A DNA stretch of 64,000 nucleotides from Streptomyces sp. I6. Lineage in GTDB: Bacteria; Actinomycetota; Actinomycetes; Streptomycetales; Streptomycetaceae. Of this stretch, positions 11,465-20,962 are shown one piece after another. The stretch is from NCBI GenBank assembly GCA_003725745.1, contig RHDP01000001.1:3783501-3847500 (forward strand). Reading direction: 5' to 3'. Position 1 is the first letter of the stretch; every line of letters starts with the position of its first letter. The notes beneath the pieces were generated by a model. It was not told the origin of the DNA. It saw only the letters and a program-made list of their open reading frames with translations, and did no database searches. Position numbers and translations under genes: made by a program.

Positions 11465-12610
11465 TCAGCGCGAGGGGACCCGGTCGATGTCCACCGCGGT
11501 GCGGGGGACGTCCCGGGTGTCCGCGTCGACGGAGCGGCGCAGGGCCTCGTGCAGGCGATCCGGGGTCAGCACCCCGAGGAAACGCCCCTTCTCCTCCCGG
11601 TCGACGACCGCGATCCACCCCGCGTCGTGCTGCAGCATCGTCGAGAACGCCTGCTTCAGCGAGGCGCCGACCGGCATCCAGGCGTCCATGCGCCGGGCGT
11701 GCTCGCGCACGGTGCCGGTGCGGCCCGCGTACTCGGCGGAGATCCAGCCGTGCAGCTCGCCACCGGAGTCCAGGACGACGGCCCAGGGCGCATCCAGAAC
11801 ACGGGGCAGCGGGTCGTCGAGGCGGACCACGGGAGGCTGTTCGAGATCCCCCTCCTCGACCGGGGTGACCGACAGCCGCTTGAGACCCCGGTCCGCGCCG
11901 ACGAAGTCCGCCACATACGGACCGGCCGGTGCCCCCAGCACGGCCGCGGGTGCGCCGAACTGCTCGATCCTGCCCTGCCCGTAGACGGCGATGCGGTCGC
12001 CGAGCCGGACGGCCTCCTCGATGTCGTGGGTGACGAAGAGCACCGTCTTGCGGACCGCGGCCTGCAGCCTGAGGAACTCGCTCTGCAGCCGCTCCCGGAC
12101 GACGGGGTCGACGGCGCCGAACGGCTCGTCCATCAGCAGGACGGGAGGATCGGCCGCCAGGGCCCGGGCCACGCCCACCCGCTGGCGCTGGCCGCCGGAG
12201 AGCTGCTCGGGGTAGCGGTCGCCGTACACACGGGGGTCGAGGCCGACGAGATCGAGGAGCTCGGCGGCCCGCTCACGGCCCCGGGAGCGCTTCCAGCCGA
12301 GGAGGCGGGGCACGGTCGACGTGTTCTCCAGGACCGTCTTGTGCGGGAAGAGCCCCACCTGCTGGATGACATAGCCGATCCGGCGCCGCAGTTGTACGGG
12401 ATCTATGGTGGATATGTCGTCCCCGTCCAGGAATATCCGCCCCTCCGTCGGTTCGATGAGGCGGTTGACCATCTTCATGGTGGTCGTCTTGCCGCAGCCG
12501 GACGGTCCCACGAGTGTGACCAGTTCACCCGCGGCGACCTCGAAGGAGAGGTCGTCCACAGCGGTCGTGCCGTCCGGGTACCGCTTGGTCACGTGCTCGA
12601 ATCGGATCAT
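11465..12610 (-). CDS. Quaternary-amine ABC transporter ATP-binding protein with CBS domains
   Basis: A 381-aa ATPase of the OpuCA/ProV class that powers uptake of betaine, choline, carnitine or related compounds. Walker A GPSGCGKTTT is at about 36-45, the signature LSGGQRQR near 140, and Walker B VLLMDEPFGAVD near 160. From about residue 250 onward two CBS-like modules follow, which in this class sense ionic strength or nucleotide. The ATG at 12610 has GGGGA upstream. It is unusual that it is transcribed away from its two permease genes and binding protein, starting 205 bp from the first permease, so the shared intergenic region probably controls both arms. Confidence 0.9.
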   Translation of the reverse strand: MIRFEHVTKRYPDGTTAVDDLSFEVAAGELVTLVGPSGCGKTTTMKMVNRLIEPTEGRIFLDGDDISTIDPVQLRRRIGYVIQQVGLFPHKTVLENTSTVPRLLGWKRSRGRERAAELLDLVGLDPRVYGDRYPEQLSGGQRQRVGVARALAADPPVLLMDEPFGAVDPVVRERLQSEFLRLQAAVRKTVLFVTHDIEEAVRLGDRIAVYGQGRIEQFGAPAAVLGAPAGPYVADFVGADRGLKRLSVTPVEEGDLEQPPVVRLDDPLPRVLDAPWAVVLDSGGELHGWISAEYAGRTGTVREHARRMDAWMPVGASLKQAFSTMLQHDAGWIAVVDREEKGRFLGVLTPDRLHEALRRSVDADTRDVPRTAVDIDRVPSR

Positions 12611-12815
12611 GGTTCCCCATTGTGACGGGTGGCGGCGGGCCCTGCGCCGGACGGTGCCGCCGGAGCGCGAGGCTCCTGGGGGCGGTCGGCTTCCTGGCGG
12701 CCGCCGATCCCCCGGCGGCCGCGGGCTCCTCGGCGACTGTCGGTGGCGGGGGTTAGGGTCGTTCTTCGTTCGGCAAGCCGTCGAACAGGCCGGACACGAG
12801 GACGGGGGTGGGGAG

Positions 12816-13508
12816 ATGGCGGGCCGGGACTGCCTGGTCACCAACGACTGGATCTGCGGCGAGTACCTCCGCTCCCGCAGCCAGGAACTGGTCGACGCCA
12901 CGGCGCAGCACGTCCAGATCACGGTCGCCTCGGTCGCGATCGGACTCGTCGTGGCCATTCCGCTGGCGCTTGTCGCGCGCGGCCGTCCCCGGCTCGCCGG
13001 CCCGGTCCTGGGGCTGACGACGGTGCTCTACACGATCCCGTCGCTCGCCATGTTCTCGCTGCTGTTGCCCTTCTTCGGCCTTTCCGCCGCCCTGGTGGTC
13101 ACGGGCCTGGTGCTCTACTCGCTGACCATCCTGGTGCGGAACACCGTGGCCGGGCTGGAGGCGGTCCCCGCGGAGACCCGTGAGGCCGCCCGCGGCATGG
13201 GGTACGGACCGGTCCGGATGCTGTGGGAGGTCGAGCTTCCGCTCGCGCTGCCCGCCGTGATGGCCGGGCTGCGGATCGCGACCGTCTCCACGGTCGCGCT
13301 CACCACCGTCGGATCGATCGTCGGCCGCGGCGGTCTCGGCAATCTCATCGAGGACGCGCTGCCCAGCTTCTTCAAGGCACAGGTGCTGACCGCCTCGGTG
13401 CTCTGCGTGCTCCTCGCGGTCGCCGCGGACCTGCTGCTGCTCGGGGTGCAGCGGCTGCTCACGCCCTGGACCCGCATACGTGCGGCCGGAAGCCTGGAGG
13501 CCCACTGA
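12816..13508 (+). CDS. Quaternary-amine ABC transporter permease (first)
   Basis: A 230-aa OpuCB-like permease with five to six helices and the BPD-type EAA loop (AARGMGYGPVRMLWEVELPLALP) that docks on the ATPase. Its N-terminus DWICGEYL and the IPSLAMF segment are typical of betaine/choline permeases. The ATG at 12816 follows GGGGAG. Its TGA shares one base with the ATG of the next permease, so the two are translated together. Confidence 0.9.
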   Translation: MAGRDCLVTNDWICGEYLRSRSQELVDATAQHVQITVASVAIGLVVAIPLALVARGRPRLAGPVLGLTTVLYTIPSLAMFSLLLPFFGLSAALVVTGLVLYSLTILVRNTVAGLEAVPAETREAARGMGYGPVRMLWEVELPLALPAVMAGLRIATVSTVALTTVGSIVGRGGLGNLIEDALPSFFKAQVLTASVLCVLLAVAADLLLLGVQRLLTPWTRIRAAGSLEAH

Positions 13509-14176
13509 TGGACGTGCCGGCCAGGACCTGGGCATGGCTCACCAACGGCGCCAACTGGTCCGGGGAGGGCGGAGTCTGGCACCGGCTGGGCGAGCATCTG
13601 TATGTCAGCGGGGTCGCCCTGGCCCTGGCCTGTGCGGTCGCCCTGCCCGTCGCGCTCTGGCTGGGGCACACCGGACGCGGCGGCGCCCTGGCCGTGAACA
13701 TCTCGAACGTGGGGCGGGCCGTTCCCGTGTTCGCGGTGCTCGCGCTGTTCATGGTCACGCCGCTGCGCGGTGCGGGATACGTCCCGACGATCATCGCCCT
13801 GGTCCTGTTCGCCGTGCCGCCACTGCTCACCAACGCCTATGTGGGCATGCGCGAGGTGGACCGGTCGGTGGTCGAGGCGGCGCGGGGCATGGGGATGTCG
13901 GGCGGGCAGCTGTTCGTCCGGGTGGAACTGCCCCTCGCCTATCCGATGGCCATGACCGGGCTGCGGTCCGCCGCGGTCCAGGTGGTCGCCACGGCGACGA
14001 TCGCGGCGATGGTCGGGCAGGGCGGCCTCGGCCGCATCATCACGGCCGGGTTCAACACGTACGACACACCGCAAGTGGTCGCGGGCGCCCTGCTCGTGGC
14101 CGGGCTCGCCCTCCTGGTGGAGTCCGTGCTCGTTGCGGTGGACCGCATGGTCGGTCCCCTTCGGAGGACCGTGTGA
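13508..14176 (+). CDS. Quaternary-amine ABC transporter permease (second)
   Basis: A 222-aa OpuCD-like permease with a matching EAA loop (AARGMGMSGGQLFVRVELPLAYP) and PVFAVLALF segment. Two distinct permeases suggest a heterodimeric membrane pore. It begins on the last base of the preceding stop codon and is followed 28 bp later by the binding-protein gene. Confidence 0.9.
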   Translation: MDVPARTWAWLTNGANWSGEGGVWHRLGEHLYVSGVALALACAVALPVALWLGHTGRGGALAVNISNVGRAVPVFAVLALFMVTPLRGAGYVPTIIALVLFAVPPLLTNAYVGMREVDRSVVEAARGMGMSGGQLFVRVELPLAYPMAMTGLRSAAVQVVATATIAAMVGQGGLGRIITAGFNTYDTPQVVAGALLVAGLALLVESVLVAVDRMVGPLRRTV

Positions 14177-14204
14177 CGACTCACTCCTTGGATGGTGAAC
14201 CTTG

Positions 14205-15191
14205 ATGGCCAAGACCTCGCGCCTCGCGGGAGCGGTACTGGGCGCCATGGCTCTGGCGGGCTCGCTCGCCGGCTGCGGTGGTGACAGCCTGGAGCAGGAC
14301 AAGAGCGGTACCGGCGCCTCGGGCGGCGCGAGCGCCGGGGGCAAGGGCTCCCTGGTGGTCGGGGCGGCGGCCTTCACCGAGTCCAAGGTGCTCGCCGAAC
14401 TCTACGCCCAGGTGCTGCGCGACGCCGGATACGACGCCTCCGTCACCACGGTGAAGAACCGCGAGTTGTACGAACCGTCCCTGGAGAAGGGCGAGATCGA
14501 CGTCGTACCGGAATACGCGGCCACGATCGCCGAATTCCTCAACGCCAAGGCGAACGGCCCGAAGGCCCCCGAGGAGAAGCCCGTCGCGTCCAGCGATGTC
14601 GGTGCCACGGTGGCCGCCCTGGAGAAGCTCGCGACCCCCCGTGGTCTGAAGGTGCTGCCCCCCGGGGAGGCGGTCGACCAGAACGCGTTCGCGGTGAGCA
14701 GGGAATTCGCCGAGAAGAACAACCTCACGTCCCTTTCCGATCTCGGGCGGTCGAAGATCAGGGTCAGGATCGCGGCCGGGGACGAGTGCGAGGTGCGCCC
14801 GTTCTGCGCGCCGGGGCTGAAGAAGACGTACGGCATCGACGTCGCGGGGGTCGACCCGAAGGGCGTCGGAACCCCGCAGGCCAAACAGGCGGTCAAGGAC
14901 GGCGAGGACCAACTGGTCCTGACCACCACGACCGACGCCACGCTGGAGAGTTTCGGTCTGGTGCTGCTGGAGGACGACAGGAAGCTCCAGAACGCCGACA
15001 ACGTGCTGCCCGTGGTCAACGCCGAGGACGCCGGATCACCGGAGATAGCCGACGCGCTCGGCAAAATCACCCGGGCGCTGACGACCGAGGACCTGGTCGA
15101 GCTGAACCGGAAGGTCGACGCCGAGCGGGCGAAGCCCCAGGAGGTGGCGAAGGAGTACCTGGTGTCCAAAGGGCTGCTGGTGAAGCGGTGA
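14205..15191 (+). CDS. Quaternary-amine ABC transporter substrate-binding lipoprotein
   Basis: A 328-aa OpuCC/OsmoX-type binding protein. The signal peptide ends in the lipobox LAGC with the lipidated Cys at residue 24, followed by a Gly/Ser linker. The mature domain has VVGAAAFTESKVLAELYAQVL and VVPEYAATIAEFL, family blocks that line the ligand cleft. The ATG at 14205 is used; the TTG just before it would add one residue. The ligand cannot be fixed from sequence: betaine, choline, carnitine or ergothioneine are the known options. Confidence 0.9.
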   Translation: MAKTSRLAGAVLGAMALAGSLAGCGGDSLEQDKSGTGASGGASAGGKGSLVVGAAAFTESKVLAELYAQVLRDAGYDASVTTVKNRELYEPSLEKGEIDVVPEYAATIAEFLNAKANGPKAPEEKPVASSDVGATVAALEKLATPRGLKVLPPGEAVDQNAFAVSREFAEKNNLTSLSDLGRSKIRVRIAAGDECEVRPFCAPGLKKTYGIDVAGVDPKGVGTPQAKQAVKDGEDQLVLTTTTDATLESFGLVLLEDDRKLQNADNVLPVVNAEDAGSPEIADALGKITRALTTEDLVELNRKVDAERAKPQEVAKEYLVSKGLLVKR

Positions 15192-15302
15192 CCCTTCCGG
15201 CAGGCTCTGCCTCCCGGGGGACGGCAGCGGTCGCGGCACCGGCCGGACCGTCAGTCCCGGGCGGGCCGGCCCGCGGCGCCTGAACCGTGGGCCGGAAGGG
15301 AC

Positions 15303-15370
15303 TTCCGCACCCCTCGCCGGTTCGCGCCGGGCCCGGGCCCCTGAGGCGCGAACCGGCGAGGGGTGCGGAA
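15303..15370. terminator. Long GC-rich hairpin after the binding-protein gene
   Basis: A perfect 26-bp stem (15303-15328 with 15345-15370) and a 16-nt loop, without a T-tract. It lies 111 bp after the transporter stop and 99 bp before the next gene on the same strand. Large GC-rich hairpins without T-runs are common Streptomyces terminators. Confidence 0.8.
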
Positions 15371-15456
15371 TGAGGGGCCCCCGGTACCTCGAAAGCGAGG
15401 TGTCTCCGATGCGAAGAGATTGCCGGTCCGACCCCCCAATCGTCACCTACGCACGG

Positions 15457-15462
15457 TAAATT
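15457..15462 (+). promoter_or_regulatory. Putative -10 of a leaderless promoter (gene at 15470)
   Basis: TAAATT ends exactly 7 nt before the ATG at 15470, and no Shine-Dalgarno is present. The hexamer is a marked AT island in GC-rich DNA. Confidence 0.55.
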
Positions 15463-15469
15463 TCAGGCC

Positions 15470-16545
15470 ATGCCACGTGGACGCCACCGCCATTCCCCAC
15501 CTCTGCACAGGCTCCTCCCGCCCTCGGCGGTCGCCGGAGCTTCGGTCCTTTGTGCTTTCGGCGCCTGGCTGCTCTCCGATCCGGTCCTGCTCCGCACCCT
15601 GGTCGCGGCCGCAGCCGTCGCTGCGGTCACCGGCGCGGTCCTGATGCGCAGTTGGGACCGGTACGCGGGCCGCCGCGTCGCCGAGCTCACCCGTCTCCGT
15701 GCCAGTGACGCGTGGAAGACGGAAGAGCGCATAGCGGAACTGGAAGCCGATCTGGACGAGTCCCGCGAACTGCGGACCAAGCTCGACGCCAAGCTGCGCG
15801 CCAAGCGGGTCGAGCTGGCCGGGCTGCGCAATGAGCACGCCGCCCTGCTCCGCCGGTACGCGAACGCGGAGACCGAGCGAGCCAGCGCGCTCGAGGGCCG
15901 CAGGCAGCTCGCGATCGAGACCGGCTCGCCCAGGGAGCTTCCCCCGGCGGGTTCCACGCCGACGCCGTCCGCCTATCTGCGCGCCGCCAAGGCGCTGGAC
16001 GAGCTGCCGCGCCGGGCCGCCGAGCAGCAGGCGAGGCGCACCGTCGAGGAGGCCCGTGAGCGCGACCTCGCCGAGCGGGCCCGAGAGGCGGACGAGTCGA
16101 AGGGGAAGCACGCGGCGGTCGCCGGGGAGCACAGCACGCCCACCCGTCGTCCGCCGCCCCCGCCACGCGTGTGCCGGTCGCCGCGGCGATCGTCCCCCAC
16201 TCCGGGCAGCGCCGGCCCGTGCGCCGGCAGGGCGGTTTCGACTTCTTCGGCACGCAGGGTGCGAAGGCTGCGGAGGGCGCCGAACCGGCCGCGGGAGCAG
16301 CCGGGTCCACCGGACCGGCCGCGGCCGCCGGGGGCGGCACCCACAAGAAGGAGCCGCTCGCGGCCCTCGAGCCGGCACGGCTCGCCTCGGTCCAGGACGA
16401 GGACCTCGCCGACGTGGTCGGCGAGGAGGCGCTCGCTCAGCGCGGGCGTACGGAGGAGCGCGCCGTGGGCGAGGTCATCGATCTGACCGCGCACGACGAG
16501 ACGGAGCAGCTGGACGTCGTGCAGCTGCGCAGCGCGATCTCCTGA
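15470..16545 (+). CDS. Membrane-anchored coiled-coil protein, one 1-base loss
   Basis: Unknown function. The N-terminus has two hydrophobic segments (about 18-36 and 43-58), then a long charged helix with heptad character from about 65 to 145, and an Ala/Pro-rich C-terminal region ending in VIDLTAHDETEQLDVVQLRSAIS. The last 125 residues are in a different frame. One base is probably missing near 16139-16141, after EHSTP, which rejoins the frames to give about 358 aa. The acidic terminal segment is well formed, which supports a real coding sequence. It converges on nuoD with a double hairpin in between. Confidence 0.7.
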
Positions 16546-16554
16546 CCGGACGGG

Positions 16555-16611
16555 GGCTCGGGGCGGGGCCCCGAGCCGTGGAACGCCGGGTGGCGGGAGC
16601 CGCCCGGCGTT
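16555..16611. terminator. Two hairpins between convergent genes
   Basis: Hairpin one pairs 16555-16564 with 16568-16577 (10 bp). Hairpin two pairs 16582-16590 with 16603-16611 (9 bp, extended by a G-T and three more pairs toward a GGGA loop). They lie just after the coiled-coil gene, which converges with nuoD, and could stop transcription from both sides. Confidence 0.7.
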
Positions 16612-16737
16612 CTCGTCGTCTCCGGGGCCGGCCGGGAAGCGAAGCCAGACCGGGTGCCCCGACGGCCCGGCCCACCCGGGCACGGGCGGATGCCCGCCGC
16701 CGCCCCGGCGATCCGTGTGCCGGTCCGCCCCGGCGGC

Positions 16738-17879
16738 CTACTTGTCGATGTCCCCGACCACGAAGAACATCGATCCCAGAATGGCCACCATGTCGGAGAC
16801 CAGGGTGCCGGGCAGTAGTTCGGTGAGCGCCTGGATGTTGTTGTACGACGCCGAGCGCAGCTTGAGCCGGTACGGGGTCTTCTCCCCCTTGGAGACCAGG
16901 TAGTAGCCGTTGATGCCGAGCGGGTTCTCGGTCCAGGCGTATGTGTGGCCCTCGGGTGCCTTGAGGACCTTGGGCAGCCGCTGGTTGACCGGCCCGGGCG
17001 GCAGCTCGGCCAGCCGGTCCAGGCAGGCGTCCGCCAGTTCCAGCGAGTTGTGCGTCTGCCACAGCAGGCACTCGAACCGGGCGAGGCAGTCCCCCTCGGT
17101 GCGGGTCACCACCTTGAGGGTCTCCCGCAGGTCGCCGTAGGCCAGGTAGGGCTCGTCGCGCCGCAGGTCGAAGTCGACGCCGGAGGCCCGGGCGAGGGGC
17201 CCGAGACGCCGTACGCGTGCGCGGTCCGCTCGGTGAGCACGCCCACCCCGCGGGTGCGGCCCCGGAAGATCTCGTTGCCGAGGACGAGCCGGTCGTAGAC
17301 GTCCATCCGCGAACGGACCTCGGCGATCGCGCTCCTCGCCCGCCCGGTCCAGCCGGCGGGCAGGTCCTCCTTGAGGCCGCCGACGCGGTTGAACATGTAG
17401 TGCATCCGGCCGCCTGAAATCTCCTCCATGACGTGCTGGAGGTCCTCCCGCTCGCGGAAGGCGTGGAAGATCGGGGTGATTCCGCCGAGTTCGAGGGGAT
17501 ACGACCCCAGGAACATGAGGTGGTTGAGCACCCGGTTCAGCTCCGCGAGGAGGGTGCGCAGCCACACGGCGCGTTCCGGGACCTCCATGCCGAGCATCCG
17601 CTCGACGGCCATCACGACGCCCAGCTCGTTCGAGAAGGCGGACAGCCAGTCGTGGCGGTTGGCCAGCATCACGATCTGACGGTAGTCGCGTGCCTCGAAG
17701 AGCTTCTCCGCGCCGCGGTGCATATAGCCGATCACCGGCTCGGCCTGCTCGATCCGCTCGCCGTCCAGGACGAGACGGAGGCGCAGCACGCCGTGCGTGG
17801 AGGGATGCTGCGGTCCGATGTTCAGCACCATGTCGGTGCTCTCCGCCGCGCCGCCGATGCCGATCGTCGTCTCCGTCAT
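16738..17879 (-). CDS. nuoD: Orphan NADH-quinone oxidoreductase subunit D homologue, one 1-base loss
   Basis: NuoD is the 49-kDa-type subunit of complex I that forms the quinone site near cluster N2. The protein has the N-terminal [13 protein letters not shown] block with the quinone-site His, MHRGAEKL, and the C-terminal [19 protein letters not shown] ending. One base is missing in the G run at 17196-17199 (plus strand), where [17 protein letters not shown] should be continuous. The corrected length is about 380 aa, shorter than canonical NuoD (about 440 from memory). No other nuo gene is nearby, so this is the second, stand-alone copy (nuoD2) known in Streptomyces. The Arg in the NRHDWL block (residue 75) is kept, but the neighbouring quinone-site Tyr is Trp. 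TACTGT lies 5 nt before the ATG. Confidence 0.85.
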
Positions 17880-18670
17880 GGGCGACAGTATCCCTCGCGT
17901 GGGCCGGCGGCCGGAGCCCTGTCCCGGAGACCGGTACGCGCGCGGCCGGGACCCCCGCCCCCGAACAGAGCGACGAATCCGTTCTGAGACCGGTACGCGC
18001 GCGACCGGGGCCCCCGATCGGGCTGCGGGCCGGCCCGCAGCAGATCCCCGCCTTCCGGGGAAGGGGACCGCGGCTGGGGCAGGGGGCGCGTGGGGGGCTT
18101 TCGCGGCGCACCACCCACGGTGCTGCACGCATCCTTCGAGGGTGGCCCCTGCCCTCGCTCCGCAGCAGGGTCCGTCCGAGCCCGGGTCCGTCCGCAGCAG
18201 GGCCTGTCCGTGCCCGGGTCCGTACCCTCCGCGGCGGGGCCTGTCCTCTCTATCCTCCGCGGTCACGGCCCGTACCCTCCGGGGCCGGGGCGTGCCGGTC
18301 CGCGTGAGGTTCCTTCGGGGCGATGGGTGTCCTGCCGCCCGCCGAGTTCCGTTCCATGCCGGGCCACCCCGGCGTACTCCCTGTCGTGTGGCGGAAGCCT
18401 CCGGTCTCGGTCTCGGTCTCGGTCCCGGTCCGTCGGCGGTGAGCCGGCGGTCTGGTGGGTTCCGGCCCGGTTCCGGCCGGTGGCGCCGAGCTGGCCGCCT
18501 GGGCCACCCGGGCCACCCGGGCCACCCGGGCCACCCGGGCCACCCGGGCCACCCGGGCCACCCGGGCCGCCCGGGCCGCCCAGGCGGCCCGGCGGGAGCC
18601 TGGGCCGGCGACGGCCCTGGTCCGCGCATCGGGGCCGCGCGGAACGCACATCCCCGGCGCTGCCGGTCCC
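17880..18670. other. 790-bp non-coding, repeat-rich intergenic region
   Basis: Separates the MidA methyltransferase gene from nuoD. It contains two imperfect copies of a segment with AGACCGGTACGCGCGC (near 17927 and 17987), several CCGTACCCTCCG-like and GCAGCAGGG-like repeats at 18160-18300, and the 9-bp minisatellite at 18501. Open frames here have extreme Gly/Pro/Arg composition and no recognizable domain. Promoter sequences for nuoD must lie at the 17.9-kb end. Confidence 0.6.
18501..18581. repeat. Nine tandem copies of a 9-bp unit
   Basis: Seven perfect GGGCCACCC units (18501-18563) are followed by two GGGCCGCCC variants (18564-18581). The period of nine gives Gly-X-Pro-like tripeptides in several frames. 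The array lies in non-coding DNA about 90 bp beyond the MidA gene end. Confidence 0.92.
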
Positions 18671-19666
18671 TCAGCGCGCCGGGACCGGCTGCAGGAGCCA
18701 GGTGAAGTCGCCGAGGCCGCCGGGCGCGGTGAGTTCGGCGGCCTCGCCCGCGGAGGCAAGCGCGCGTACGTAGGCCGTGGGGTCGGCCGAGGCCAGGGCG
18801 AGCGGCGGGCGGGCGCCGGAGACACCGAGACGGCGCAGGGCCTCGCGCTGACTCACCAGCTCGGCCCCCGGCCCGGCGCAGGCGTCGAGGGCCACATGCG
18901 CCGTGATGTCGCAGCCGCCGTCCGGGACGGGGCGGACTTCGCGCCCACGGCTGAACCCGGTCAGCGTGCCGAAGGGCGGACGGTCGCCGGCGCGGTGGGC
19001 GTAGTCCACGGCGACCGCGAGCCCCGCGTCCAGGCATGCCACGGCAGCCGCCCAGGCCGTGTCGCGAGGCCGCCCGATCTCGGCGCGCGTGCCGGGCCCG
19101 GCCTGCGGCCACCAGCGGTCCAGCCATGCGGCGTCGGCTCCGGCCACCGGTTCCCCGAGGCGCTCCTCGCCGTCGGCCCTGACCAGGACGTAGCGGGGGA
19201 CACCCGAACCGTCGACCTCGGCGACGTCCACCGGGACGTTGTCCAGCCACTCGTTCGCGAACAGCAGCCCCGAGACCCCGTGCGGCGGCCGCTCGCCCCA
19301 CTCGATCCGCGGGTCGAGCCCGGAGGGCCGGCCGGCCCGCTCGACGGCGTACGGGCGCACCGGGAAGCCGTCCGGCAGCGCGGCCAGCACTCCGGTCAGC
19401 AGTTCCCCGCGTCCCGCGCCGATGTCGACCAGCGCGACCTCCGCGACCGGGGCCGGCAGGTCCTCGGCGGTCTCCCGCAGCAGCCGTGCCACCGCGGCGG
19501 CGTACAGCGGGGAGGCGTGCACGGAGGTACGGAAGTGCCCCGCCGGCCCCTCGGGCCTGCGGTAGAAGCCCTCCGGTCCGTACAGGGCGCGTTCCGCGGC
19601 CTCCCGCCAGGGGACCCATTCCGCGCCGCCGGTGTGCTCCGACTCGTTCGCCGCCTGGTACGTCAC
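18671..19666 (-). CDS. MidA-family SAM-dependent methyltransferase
   Basis: A 331-aa class I methyltransferase. The SAM-binding motif [11 protein letters not shown] is at 80-90, preceded by the MidA/NDUFAF7 pattern [14 protein letters not shown] (43-56) and followed by [10 protein letters not shown] and VDYAHR. The mitochondrial member NDUFAF7 dimethylates an arginine of the NuoD homologue NDUFS2 and is needed for complex I assembly. Here the gene is upstream of, and on the same strand as, an orphan nuoD, so that protein is an obvious candidate substrate (inference). The GTG at 19666 has GGTGGAG about 10 nt upstream. It is divergent from the histidine kinase gene. Confidence 0.87.
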   Translation of the reverse strand: MTYQAANESEHTGGAEWVPWREAAERALYGPEGFYRRPEGPAGHFRTSVHASPLYAAAVARLLRETAEDLPAPVAEVALVDIGAGRGELLTGVLAALPDGFPVRPYAVERAGRPSGLDPRIEWGERPPHGVSGLLFANEWLDNVPVDVAEVDGSGVPRYVLVRADGEERLGEPVAGADAAWLDRWWPQAGPGTRAEIGRPRDTAWAAAVACLDAGLAVAVDYAHRAGDRPPFGTLTGFSRGREVRPVPDGGCDITAHVALDACAGPGAELVSQREALRRLGVSGARPPLALASADPTAYVRALASAGEAAELTAPGGLGDFTWLLQPVPAR

Positions 19667-19749
19667 GCGTCCAAGTCTCCACCTTGGGGAGTAGCCGCCC
19701 CCGGACCGGATCGCCCCTCCGGTTGACCCGGGCGGCTCGGCGGACTGCC

Positions 19750-19755
19750 TACGCT
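19750..19755 (+). promoter_or_regulatory. Putative -10 of a leaderless promoter for the histidine kinase gene
   Basis: TACGCT ends 7 nt before the GTG at 19763. TTGACC occurs at 19723-19728, a longer than ideal 21 bp upstream of the hexamer. Confidence 0.5.
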
Positions 19756-19762
19756 GGGTTAC

Positions 19763-20962
19763 GTGCAGCGCCTCTATGATTTTCTCCGCAGGCACCCGAC
19801 GGGCGTCGACAGCTTCTGGGCTGTGGTGCTCTTCGGGTTCTCCATGCTGTGGGTCGTCCAGGAGCACGTCGGGGTCGAGCCGCGCGTGGCGCCCGCCGTC
19901 ATGGTGCTCCTCCTCTGCCTCGCCGTCGCGCTGCGCCGCCGGGTGCCGGAGCGGATGCTGCTGCTGGTCGGCGGGGTCGGCATCGCCCAGCTGGCGCTGG
20001 ACGTGGCGCCCAACCCGGCCGACTTCGCGATGCTCGTGCTCATCTACACCGTCGCCGCGCACGACGGGCAGCGCTGGGCCTCCCAGCTCGCGCTCGCCGG
20101 CGGGCTGTGCGCAGCGACGCTCGCCCAGATCCGCTGGCCCGAGCCGGGCATGAGCGCCGGGACGAAGATCTTCTTCACGGTCGTCATGACCGTTCCGTTC
20201 GCCCTCGCCTGGGTGCTCGGCGACTCCCTGCGCACCCGGCGCGCCTATTTCGCCCAGCTCGAGGAGCGGGCGTCCCGGCTGGAGAAGGAGCGCGAGGCGC
20301 AGTCCAAGGTCGCCGTGGCAGCGGAGCGCGCCCGGATCGCGCGCGAACTCCACGACGTCGTCGCGCACAACGTCTCGGTGATGGTCGTGCAGGCCGACGG
20401 CGCCGCCTATGTGCTGGACGCCGCGCCCGACCAGGCCCGGCAGGCCCTGGAGACGATCTCCTCCACGGGCCGTCAGGCGCTTGCCGAGATGCGCCGGCTG
20501 CTGGGTGTCCTACGTACCGGCGACGCACCGGAGACCGGCGAGTACGTGCCGCAGCCGGACGTCGAGCAGATCAAGGAACTGGTGGAGCAGGTGCGCGCTG
20601 CGGGCCTGACCGTCGACTTCCGGATCGAGGGCACCCCGCGGCCGCTGCCGAGCGGTGTGGAACTCACCGCCTACCGGATCGTCCAGGAGGCCCTCACCAA
20701 CACCCGCAAGCACGGTGGCCCGGACGCCGGGGCGAGCGTCCGGCTGGTCTACTTCGACGACGGCCTCGGGCTCCTCGTCGAGGACGACGGGCGCGGTGCG
20801 ACTCACGAGCTGTACGAGGACGGCGGCGCTGACGGCAAGGGCCACGGCCTGATCGGCATGCGGGAGCGTGTCGGCATGGTCGGCGGCACGCTCGACGCCG
20901 GTCCGCGGCCGGGCGGCGGATTCCGGATCAGTGCGCTGCTTCCCCTCAGACCCGCCCACTAG
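19763..20962 (+). CDS. NarL/DesK-type sensor histidine kinase
   Basis: A 399-aa kinase. Four to five hydrophobic helices fill residues 15-155, then a short coiled coil ([21 protein letters not shown]) leads to the HisKA_3 dimerization helix with the phospho-acceptor His197 in [11 protein letters not shown]. The HATPase domain has the N box ([14 protein letters not shown]), the DDGRG G1 box and [11 protein letters not shown]. There is no periplasmic domain of note, so the signal is probably sensed in or near the membrane. Its partner response regulator follows 253 bp downstream. The signal and the regulon are unknown. The start GTG lacks a Shine-Dalgarno and is probably leaderless. Confidence 0.9.
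   Translation: MQRLYDFLRRHPTGVDSFWAVVLFGFSMLWVVQEHVGVEPRVAPAVMVLLLCLAVALRRRVPERMLLLVGGVGIAQLALDVAPNPADFAMLVLIYTVAAHDGQRWASQLALAGGLCAATLAQIRWPEPGMSAGTKIFFTVVMTVPFALAWVLGDSLRTRRAYFAQLEERASRLEKEREAQSKVAVAAERARIARELHDVVAHNVSVMVVQADGAAYVLDAAPDQARQALETISSTGRQALAEMRRLLGVLRTGDAPETGEYVPQPDVEQIKELVEQVRAAGLTVDFRIEGTPRPLPSGVELTAYRIVQEALTNTRKHGGPDAGASVRLVYFDDGLGLLVEDDGRGATHELYEDGGADGKGHGLIGMRERVGMVGGTLDAGPRPGGGFRISALLPLRPAH

Noticed and set aside
17797-18705. Collagen-like 300-codon plus-strand frame
   Set aside because: The Gly-X-Pro part comes only from the 9-bp repeat; the rest is Arg/Pro/Gly shadow, overlaps the MidA gene end and has no good start.
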